From assembly GCA_026261815.1 (NCBI GenBank), contig JAMPIT010000699.1, forward strand, positions 124,001 to 188,000: 64,000 bases of DNA. The letters run 5' to 3'. Numbering within the stretch: position 1 is the stretch's first letter; the number at the start of each line of letters is the position of its first letter. Of the stretch, positions 54,756 to 64,000 are shown piece after piece. Both the position numbers and the translations under genes were made by a program. The notes below the pieces were generated by a model. The model was given only the letters and a program-made list of their open reading frames with translations. It was not told the DNA's origin and did no database searches. This DNA is from Monarcha castaneiventris obscurior. Lineage: Eukaryota; Chordata; Aves; Passeriformes; Monarchidae.

Positions 54756-57300
54756 TTGCTGCCTCTGGCCATGGGCACCTGGTCATGGAGAAAGGACAGG
54801 GACAAGTCAGCACAGGCTGCTTGGAGCCAAACCTGGGCCATTCCCTGCAGACTGTCCCGCTGGCACTCACCCACCCTTGCTCCTGCTCTGGGAAAACCTT
54901 CACCCAGCTCCCTGCCTGAGCTCCAGCTCTGCTGTCTGAGGGTGCCAGGAGCAGCCAGGCCTGTGCGTGGGGGCTCTCGAGGAGCCATCCCTGCCCTGCT
55001 GCCCTGGGTTTGTGGCCGTGTGGCAGAGGGACAAGGCTGGATAGTCAGGATTTGTCAGTGAAATCACTCCTCATGCAGACAGACTTGGTACCATCTGCAC
55101 TGCCAGCTCTACAGGACAGGGATGGCAGGGAGGGGATGTAGGGAAATCATTTTCCTACGCACACATCATTCCCGGCTCTCTGAGGTCAGAAATCCCCAGC
55201 ATTTCTGCTGCACTCCCACTTTGCCACTGAGAGAGGTGAGAGGCAAAGGATTCCCTGTGGCTGAGGGCAAGGTGAGGGGCTGCATGGGCTCGTTACCAAC
55301 TGCCCTGGGCTTGCCCCTTTGGCTGCAATCAGAGCACAATCCCACTCCCGGGTCACCCTGGGATAAACCAGAGCCTGCCCAGAGCAGAGGGATCCCTGAA
55401 TGTCTCACCCTCTCTAAAGGTCTCTGGGCAAGGTCTCAGCACCCCCCTTCTGCCAGGGACACTCACGGTGCCCTTGGCAAACCCAGCAGCATTTCCTCAG
55501 CTGTGGCATCTCTGCACTTCCCCGGAGGACACTCAGGGCACTCCGAGAGGCTCTGGCACAGATTTGCACCCAGGAGGGCAGCTCAGAGCTTGGGAGGACA
55601 CAGCGAGGAGAGCCCCGGCCGTGCCCATGATGGAATCTCAGGGAGGGAGGCTCAGCTCATTCCCCTTTCCCATGCACTGCTTTGCCCACAGCCCCACAGG
55701 GCACAGGGAAGCTTGGACACCCCATTCCCTTGGACAGCCCTGCCTGGCAGGAATCCCAAGGGCAGTGCCTGACTCAGCTGCTGCAGAGCCCAGAGCCTCC
55801 CTGAGAGCACCAGATAACAGTGACAATATCAGAGGAGTGCAGAAACAAGAGAAGATGTTGTGGTGCTGTGCCTGGGAGGGCAGGGCAGAGACTCAGAATG
55901 TCCTGGGATTCTGGAATTACAATTCCTGTTCTGCTTCCCTCATCCCCCAACCTTCCCACCCTGATCCAAGCTGGAAATTGAAACAGTCTCAGGAGAGCTC
56001 CTGATCTTTACAGCAATCCCGGGCTCACCTTCTTTGGGAAGTGTCCTCTGGAGCTGTGGCCAGGCTGGTGTGGAGCTGGGAGCAGCCCTGCCCCAGGCAG
56101 CAGCTCTCAGCAGCAGCAGCTGCCCTGCTCAGGGTGGCTCCTTCCCCCCACAGCTTCTCCCCCAGCACTGGCAGCAGCTCCCCGGGCCGGCTGAGAGCTG
56201 CCCCTGGCAGGCAGCAGAGTCCCTGGGCCAGCACAGCGCCCTGGGCTGCAGGACCCTGCTCTGCAGGACAGCCCTGGGCACCCCTGGCTGCAGCCCCGGC
56301 TGCTCAGCCCTGCAGCAGAGCCTGGCAACAGGGAGCTGCCTTGTGCTGGGCCTGGGCTGCTGCAGCAGGGAAACCCAGCTCTGCCCTAGGGCCACATCCC
56401 CCACACTGCAGCAACCCTGAGAGTCCTTCGGAAAGCTCCTGAGAGCTGTGCCATGGGCCAGCTTCAGGAGATGCCTCCAGGAGCTGCAGCTTCTCTTCCC
56501 ACAGCCAGACAAGGACTGTTTGCAACGCTGGGAGGATTTCTCCTGTGCTGAGCCCGGAGTGAGCTCTGCTCTGTGCTCCCAGCCCAGGCTGAGCTGAAGG
56601 CCTGGGTGCCTCTGTGCTGTGCCCGGGCTGGCTGCAGGCAGTGCCCCAGCCCTGCTGGGCTGTGCACAGGAGCTGCTCCTGGCCAGAGCTGTCTCTCTGC
56701 AGCGCTGCCGCTTGCCAGGAGCTGCCTCTGTGCCAGGAGCCCGGCCCAGCTCAGCAGCACAGACACAGCACAAGGACTTTCATGACCCTCTCGGGCCTTG
56801 CTGCTGAGGCCCTGAACATCAGGCCCTGACATGGACTTGCAGAAACCTCTCAAGAACTCGAAGTCAGAATGGAACTCCAAAGTTTCCTGAAGTTTTAATG
56901 GGTCCCAGTGAGGGACAGGACTGAGAAAGTGTCCCCAGGCTCCAGTCGGAGCAGAGAACTGGAGGCAGGGATGCCAGGTGGGGACAAAGAGAAGCCAAGT
57001 CTTGGTGCCCTGGGGCACAGCAGCGTCTGTGCCAGCAAGGGCTGTGAGGAGACACCTTGTGCTGAGGCCCTGGGGCCTCCTGGCACAGCCCCAGCAAGGC
57101 TGGGCACTGTCACCCCCTTGTGCTGCCCTCAGCATCCCCCCCACATCCCAGTGGCCTCAGGGATCTGCTGCAAGGAGTCCCTGGGGAGCCTTGCTCAGGA
57201 ATGGCCCTGGGGGGCTCCTCAATGCTCCCAGGGACTGCAGCTTTTTCCAAGCACTTTGGCTTTGGCTTTTGCCTGGCAGTCTCTGAGAGCTTCCTGCAAT
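54756..57300. other. GC-rich flank of receptor copy 2, no gene recognised
   Basis: Near-identical partner of 27235-29760. The same both-strand open frames recur, so they are composition effects. Confidence 0.35.
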
Positions 57301-57595
57301 CCTGGCCTCCAATTATCTGCCCTAATGAGTCCCTGGAAATTCTTTGTCAGTAACAACACTCACTGGGGCTCATTAATGCTTCAGGGTACTGCAGTTTTTT
57401 TAAGGTACTTTCCACACTGACTCTCTGAGAAGTCTCTGCAATCATGGCCTCCAATTATCAGCTTTAAGGAGTCCCTTGAGAGCTTTGCATTGACACTCAG
57501 TGGGGCTCATTAATGCTCTGAGATACTCAAGGTTTTGAAGGTACTTTGGATTTTCCTTCCCACAATGAGTCTCTGAGAAATTTTTGTGCAATCAC
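57301..57595. repeat. Tandem repeat of about 142-147 bp, receptor copy 2 side
   Basis: Two and a part units (CCTCCAATTAT near 57301 and 57446), one fewer than in copy 1, ending at the ERV-D3 LTR at the same base as in copy 1 (GCAATCAC|TGATGCC). Confidence 0.75.
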
Positions 57596-58034
57596 TGATG
57601 CCTGAAGTGGCCCCCTAAAACACAGAGATTGGACAAGAACAAGGGAATAAAGGTAGGTATTTCTTTGAAGGGCCTTCTAAGGCACCCTGGGGAGTCCAGA
57701 GGCTACTGCCAAAATGGACCCCAAGATGGACTGCAGGTCACAAGTTCTTCACACTTTTAGAAGTTTGGTTCATTTGCATATCAGGGTTAATTCTCCAATT
57801 AAAGCTTCAGTTAATGATGTAATTTCCCCAAGCTTGCCCCCCCTTTAGAGGCTTTTGGTTTATACTTTTTGGGCCTAGGAAGGTCTGAGTGTCCTTGGAG
57901 AGCAGGCCTGAAGAGGGTTTGTTATGTCTGCCTAGCACGAGAGAGCAGAAGTTAACAGGCTACAGGAAACTTCAGAGTTACACACCAGGCAGTACAGGAT
58001 TTGAAAAATATGAAAGTTAAAACCTAAGGCATCA
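57596..58034 (-). mobile_element. 3' LTR of ERV-D3, 439 bp
   Basis: Same 8-base inverted ends and length as the D1 LTR, with the same polypurine tract to its right. Confidence 0.85.
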
Positions 58035-58263
58035 TTCCCCCTCTTTAGAGGCTTGACAAGGCCTCTACCTTCTCGAGACTCTATTCTAAATATTCTAAAT
58101 ATCTACTAATAATATTTGTTTAACTGCAGTATAAATCTAACAATCGTATATATAAACAAGAATTATAACTACAATTATTATGAACAATTCTTTAATCCAG
58201 GGCCAGTTTGGTAACCACAGAATCAGGATGTGGAAGATATAATAAGAGTTCAGTGTCTTATTT

Positions 58264-58974
58264 TCAAGTTCTATCTAATAATGTAAGATCTGAGTTAGTT
58301 CCCAAATTGTACACAAATTTTGCTGATCTTTCCACTTTGATTTCCATGTCAATTGTTAGTTCTGTCTCCAAATGAATGTCTTTGGATACATTTTGGACTA
58401 GAATCAGATGCAAATTTTGGTTCCAAACCTGAGTCAGGGTTACCAGCTGGGTAGATAATAAGCACAGGAAAGGAATCATTGAAACAACATCATCTTCATT
58501 TGTATCAGGCTCTGTTTTCTCAGTTGTTTCAGGAGCAGAAGCTTTCTTAACTCTGAAGCAGTGAATCCAGGGTCCTTTGCCAGCCACTTTGACTGTGGTG
58601 AGGGTGGTCAGCAAAATCTGGAATGGTCCTCTCCCCTTGGCCTGTAGAGGGTCACTGTCCCAGCACTTAACACAGAGCCATTGTTCAGGCTGGAAGGGAT
58701 GTGCAGGGGGTGTCCAGTCCTATGGGTGTGGATAACACGATGTAATTCTGGAGCTTCTGCACAGTGGAATCCAAAGCCATTAGATATCTCTGGACATCAA
58801 GTTTCCCCCTCATGTGAATCTCACCTGGAACATGTGGAATTTGCTCTGGCCTGCCATACAGTATTCCATAGGGACTGATGTTATCCCTGTGCCTCGGTTG
58901 TGTGCGGATCCTCAGGAAAGCTACAGGCAAGGCCTGAACCTATGGCATGGATGTCTCTAAAACCTAAGGCATCA
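58264..58974 (-). pseudogene. ERV-D3 pol end and env start
   Basis: Integrase C-terminus with SPYGILYGRP, a frame break near 58690, then GKGPWIH and an env-like leader in one continuous frame down to 58264, where D1 has a stop between them. Same LTR-to-integrase deletion junction at 58974 as D1 and D2. Confidence 0.8.
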
Positions 58975-60640
58975 CCATCACCTCACAGGGCTCTCCTGGA
59001 TTCCATGAGGCCCCTGTGTGACACACTGGAGCTGCAGTTCAATGAGGTTCCATAACCTCACCGGGGTCTCTGGGGTTCAATGGGGGTGTGCCCTTCTCTC
59101 ATTTGAGCCTTGGTTCCATGAGTTCCATCCACTGACAGTGGTGTTTGTGTTCCGTGAAGCCCAGCTGTATCACATCAGAGCCTTGCTTTCACCAGGTTCC
59201 AATACTTCACCATGGTCTCCTGAGCTCCATGAGGCGCCGCTGTGTCACACTGGAGCCTTGGTTCCATGAGGTTCCATAGCCTCACTGTGGTATCTTTGGT
59301 TCAATGAGGCTTCTCTGAGTCACATTAGAGCCCTTCTTCTGTGAATTTCCTTACCTTCACTATGGTTTTGGGTTCCATAATTTCCTGATGTGCCACTTAA
59401 GCATTTTGATTCCATGAGATTCCATTGTATCCATGTGGTCTCCTGTCTTCCATGAGGCCCCACTGTGTCACACTGCAGACTCGATTCCATGAATTTCCAT
59501 AACCTCACAGCATCTCCTGGGTTCCATGAGGGCCTTCTGTGACACATTGCATCCTTGGTTCCATGAAGTTCCAAAATCTCACTATGGTCTCTTGGTTCCC
59601 TGAGGCTCCTCTGTGTCCCAGTGGAGCCTGGATTCCATTGGGTTCCATAAGCTCACAATAGTCTCCTGCATTTAATGAGGAGCCACTGTTTCACATTTCA
59701 GCCTCGCATTCATGAGGTTCCATTTCCTCCTTGTGGTCGCCTGTGCCCCATTAGGCCCCGCTGTGTCCCATTGGAGCCTTGGGTCCAAGATATTCCATGG
59801 CCTCAAAATTCAGTGAGGCCCTGCTGTGTCAGACTGGAGCCTTGGTTCCATGAGGTTCCATAACCTCACTTTGGTCTCCTGGGTTCCATGTGGCCCCACT
59901 GCATCACAAGGGACACTTGGTTCCATGAGATTCCATTGTGTCACAATGGTCTCCTGGGTTCCATGAGGCTGCACTGTGTCATACTGGAGCCTTGGTTCCA
60001 TTAGGTTCAAATACCTCACTATGGTCTCTTGGGTTCCATGACACCATGCTGTGTCATTCCAGAGCCATGGCTCCATGATGATCCATAACCTCACTCTGGT
60101 CTCTTGGGTTACATAATGCACAGGTGTTTCACATTCAGCCCTGGGTTCCATGAAGATCCATTATGTCCCAATGGTCAATTACGTCCCACTGTGTCACACT
60201 GGACCCTTGGTTCCAGGAGGTTCCGTAGCATCACCATGGTCTCCTGTGTTCCATGAGGCCCTGCTGTGAGACATTTGAGTTTCGGTTCCATGAGGTTCCA
60301 GAACCTCACTCTGCTCTGTTGGGTTGCAGGATGCACCGTTGAGTCACACTGGGGCCTGGGTTCCATGAGGTTCCATAAGCTCCCTATGCTCTCTTTATCC
60401 CATGAGGCTCTGCTGTTTCCCACTGCAGCCTCTGTTCCATTGCGTTTCAATACCTCACTTTGGACTATTGGGTTCCATGAGTTTCCTTTGTGTCACAAGG
60501 GTCTCCTGGGTTCCACGAGGCCCCGATGTGTCACAATGGAGCCTTGGTTCCATGAGGTTCCATTGGCTCCCCAGGGTCTTTTGGGTTCTTTGGGCTGTGC
60601 TGTGTCCCAGTGGACACTGGGTTCCACCCGCCCTGGCAAT
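58975..60640 (+). repeat. 75-bp tandem array, block 5
   Basis: About 22 units of the same 75-bp family, starting directly after ERV-D3. Unit divergence rises toward the right end. Confidence 0.9.
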
Positions 60641-60649
60641 GTCCAAGTG

Positions 60650-61285
60650 GTTCCCCTGGGTGGGGCCCGTGATGGGGCAGAGATCCACCTGCAAGCCCTG
60701 CACGATCCCACACTGGAGCAGATGGGTTCCCAAAGGAAGCCGTGACCCCGTGGGAAGCCTGTGCTGGAGCAGGCTCCTGGAAGGACCTGTGGAACCCTGG
60801 AGAGAGGAGCCCACCTGGAGCAGGTTCCTGGGAGCATTTATGATCACATGGGGTCCCACACTGGAGCAATTCTTGACGGACTGACCCCGTGCCTGGGACC
60901 CACCCTGGAGGAGGGAAGGATCCGACTCCTCTTCCTGAGGAGGACCCTGACCCCCATTCCTGTCTCCCTGTGCTGCTGGGAGGGAAGAGGGAGAGAACTG
61001 GGAATAAAGTGGGACTTGGGAAGGAGGGAGGGGTTGGGAAAAGGTGCTTTAGGATTTATTTTCCTTCTCATTTTCCCACTGTGATTCTGACTGGGGATAA
61101 ATCCAATTAGGATCCCCCAGTCGAATCCCTTTTGCCCAGAATCCATGAGGGATCTCTCCCTGCCCTTAGCCCAACTTAGGAGCCTTTCCTTGTATTTTAT
61201 CCCCATCTAGATGTGGAGGGGAGGCATGGAACAGATTTGAGGGGCACTGGGAATCCAGCTGGGATCACCACACCCCACACAGCCA
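60650..61285 (-). mobile_element. Old avian LTR-like repeat (probably ERVL type), second copy
   Basis: Minus-strand start TGTGGGGTGTGGTGATCCC near 61285; repeated CACTGGAGCAG units and the GAGGGATCTCTCCCTG box match the repeat at 51910-52855 and the common bird family. Confidence 0.55.
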
Positions 61286-61399
61286 TGGGAATCAGCAGAG
61301 GTGCCCATTTACCAGGGAATAGAATCCAGAACAGGAAAGTTTGGGGTCAGTGTGAAAATCAGATCCATTGAGACATGTGCAGTGTCCAGGACACCCAGA

Positions 61400-61610
61400 G
61401 ATGGAACAGCCACGAGCCTGAGATTTGGCTCCATGGGATGTCTGGAATCCCCTGGGATGATCCTGTTCCACGCCTCTCTTGATGATGTGGACGAGGGGAT
61501 TGAGGGCCCCTCAGTAAATTGAGGGATGAGCCCAAGTTGGGTGGGATGTGGATGTGCTGGAGGGCAGGAAGCTCTGCAGAGGGATCGGGACAGGCACCCT
61601 TTGTTTTGCT
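61400..61610 (+). mobile_element. CR1 LINE fragment (RT region)
   Basis: The plus strand reads like the part of CR1 ORF2 after the RT active site: D-DEGIEG, then a KLGG segment, and CTGGAGGGCAGGAAG.CTCTGCAGAGGGATC. Indels break the frame. CR1 is the main LINE of birds. Confidence 0.6.
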
Positions 61611-61984
61611 TCTTCAGCCAGCTTTTCGGGGGTTTTTTTCCCTTTTTTTCCTCCAGCATGGTTCCAGTGCCTTTGGATTTTTTTTTCTCTCTTCTGGACT
61701 GTTTCAACAACATCAGAACACATCGGGAGAATTTTCCTTCAGTCCCAGAGGTGGCCTATGGCCTACTGCCTCGCCGACACAGCTCTGAGGAGGAGAGAGA
61801 CCACATCTACAGAAGGACTCTGAAATCGTCCCAGGTTTCTCTCCTCCAAGAGAGATTTTATTATTTAGCATTATTATCTTCTTCCTGTGTGTTGGTTAAA
61901 ATAATTGGTTTTAGTCTCTTTCACTTTCCTTTGAGGAAATAATTTTTTTCCCGAACCTGGTGGGGGGAGGGGTGGTTGTAGCCT
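61611..61984. other. T-rich unassigned sequence
   Basis: Contains T runs at about 61633-61650 and 61678-61688. No gene or repeat family recognised. Confidence 0.3.
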
Positions 61985-64000
61985 GTTGTTCTGTGATGTC
62001 ACACAGGCCCCTGTAATGTCACAGATGGCTCTGTGATGTCATACAGCCCACTGTGATGTCACACAGACATCTGTGATGTCACAGTGCAGTCTGTGATGTC
62101 ACACAGCCATCTGTGATGTCACACAGCCCCCTGTGATGTCACAGCCCACTCTGTGATGTCACACAGCCCCCTGTGATGTCACAGCCCACTCTGATGTCAC
62201 ACAGCCATCTGTGATGTCACACATCCAGCTGTGATGTCACATACCCCTGTGATGTCACAGCTGGCTCAGTGATGTCACAGCCCAAACTGTGATGTCACAA
62301 AGCCTTCTGTGATGTCACAGCCCACTCTGTGATGTCACACAGCCCTCTGCACTGTCACAGCCTACTCTGTGATGTCACACAGCCATCTGTGATGTCACAG
62401 AGCCCCCTGTGATGTCACAGCCCACTCTTTGACGTCACACAGCCATCTGTGATGTCACACATCCAGGTGTGATGTCACACAATCCCCTGTGATGTCACAA
62501 AGACTTCTGTGATGTCACAGCCCACTCTGTGATGTCACACAGCCATCTGTGATATCACAGCACACTCTGTGATGTCACACAGCCATCTGTGATGTCACAC
62601 CGTCCCCTGTGATGTCACAAAACCTTCTGTGATGTCACAGCCCATTCTGTGATGTCACATACCCCCTGTGATGTCACAGCCCACTCTGTGACATCTCACC
62701 GCCATCTGTGATGTCACAAAACCTTCTGTGATGTCACAGCCCATTCTGTGATGTCACACAGCCCCCTGTGATGTCACAGCCCACTCTTTGATGTCACACG
62801 GCCACCTGTGATGTCACATAGACATCTGTGATGTCACACATCCATCTGTGATGTCACAGCTGGCTCTGTGATCTCACAGCCCTCTCTGCGATGTCACACA
62901 GCCCCCTGTGATGTCACACATCCATCTGTGATGTCACACAGCCACTTGTGATGTCACAAAGCCTTCTGTGATGTCACAGCCCACGCTGTGACGTCACACA
63001 GCCATCTGTGATGTCACACAGCCATCTGTGATGTCTCAGCCCACTCTGTGATGTCACATAGCCCCTGTGATGTCACAGCTGGCTCAGTGATGTTACAGCC
63101 CAGTCTGTGATGTCACACAGCCCCCTTTGATGTCACACAGCTATCTGTGATGTCACAGCCCACTCTGTGATGTCACACATCCATCTGTGATATCACAAAG
63201 CCTTCTGTAATGTCAGAGCCCACTCTGTGATGTCACACAGCCATCTGTGATGTCACACATCCAGGTGTGATGTCACACAGTCCCCTGTGATGTCACAAAG
63301 CCTTCTGTGATTCTGTGATGTCACAGCCTACTCTGTGATGTCACACAGCCATCTGTGATGTCACAGCAGTCTGTGTGATGTCACACAGCCCTGTGATGTC
63401 ACAGCTGGCTCAGTGATGTCACAGCCCACTCTGTGATGTCACACAGCCATCTGTGATGTCACAGCCCACTCTGTGATGTCACACAGCCCCTGTGATGTCA
63501 CACAGCCATCTGTGATGTCACAGCCCACTCTGTGATGTCACAGCTGGCTCAGTCATGTCACACAGCCCCCTGTAATGTCACAAAGCCTTCTGTGATGTCT
63601 CAGCCCACTCTGTGATGTCACACAGTCCCCTGTGATGTCACAAAGCCTTCTGTGATTCTGTGATGTCACAGCCTACTCTGTGATGTCACACAGCCATCTG
63701 TGATGTCACACATCCTGGTGTGATGTCACACAATCCCCTGTGATGTCACAAAGACTTCTGTGATGTCACAGCCCACTCTGTGATGTCACACATAGCCATC
63801 TGTGATGTCACAGCACACTCTGTGATGTCACAGCCCACTCTGTGATGTCACACAGCCATCTGTGATGTCACACCGTCCCCTGTGATGTCACAAAACCTTC
63901 TGTGATGTCACAGCCCATTCTGTGATGTCACACAGCCCCCTGTGATGTCACAGCCCACTCTTTGATGTCACACGGCCACCTGTGATGTCACATAGACATC
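61985..64000 (+). repeat. CRE-like satellite, 20-21-bp units, block 2, runs off the window
   Basis: About 100 units of CTGTGATGTCACA plus a variable half. TGACGTCA survives near 62430 and 62990. Stretches of about 1 kb repeat within it (for example 62500-62830 and 63750-64000 share unit order), indicating higher-order duplication. Confidence 0.95.

Larger units (their letters stand above)
53420..60640. repeat. Segmental duplication, copy 2
   Basis: Paralogue of about 25950-32281, same orientation, about 27.4 kb to the right. The receptor and its GC-rich flank align with few changes; the tandem repeat before ERV-D has one unit fewer and the 75-bp array is longer. Confidence 0.85.

Overview
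The window reads as avian, most likely passerine, nuclear DNA: it has olfactory-receptor sequences of the bird-expanded family 14 type, MHC class I and class II beta exon relics beside a C2H2 zinc-finger gene, a CR1 fragment, old avian-type LTRs, and many endogenous retroviruses (ERVs) and tandem repeats. The species, and whether this is an autosome, a sex chromosome or an unplaced contig, cannot be told from the sequence. I name the ERVs A to F in order of first appearance.

Layout. 1-4241: 3' half of ERV-A (+): pol, a 234-codon ORF of unknown function between pol and env, an open env, a polypurine tract and the 3' LTR. 4242-8967: ERV-B (+), decayed, with gag remnants, an unexplained AT-rich stretch, an RT-to-env deletion fusion and a full 3' LTR. 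ERV-A appears to sit inside the 5' LTR of ERV-B. 8968-18400: GC-rich host region with two oppositely oriented MHC class II beta exon relics, a zinc-finger gene (-), a 2 kb GGG-phased minisatellite, and an MHC class I pseudogene (-) with a 61-bp tandem repeat where most of the alpha-2 exon should be. 19515 to about 23500: ERV-C (+), pol and env with stops and frameshifts. 23505-24200: first block of a 75-bp tandem repeat.

Roughly 25950-32280 and 53420-60640 are direct-repeat copies of one segment: an olfactory-receptor pseudogene (-), GC-rich flank, a 140-150-bp tandem repeat, a deleted gammaretrovirus-like ERV-D (-) and a 75-bp array. A third partial copy (ERV-D plus array) is at 46613-49963. 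Between the copies lie a CRE-like satellite (32725-33854; a second block runs from 61985 to the window end), ERV-E (+; LTR, gag, dUTPase, protease, RT) and ERV-F (-; a nearly complete 7.8 kb provirus with both LTRs, a tRNA-Phe primer site, gag, pro, pol and env). ERV-E ends abruptly at the ERV-F LTR, and the two outer flanks of ERV-F do not share a target-site duplication, so this junction looks recombined rather than simply inserted.

Almost no host gene here is intact. The zinc-finger gene is the best candidate for an expressed host protein. ERV-A env and the ORF ahead of it are the best-preserved viral frames, and that ORF is my candidate for an undescribed element.
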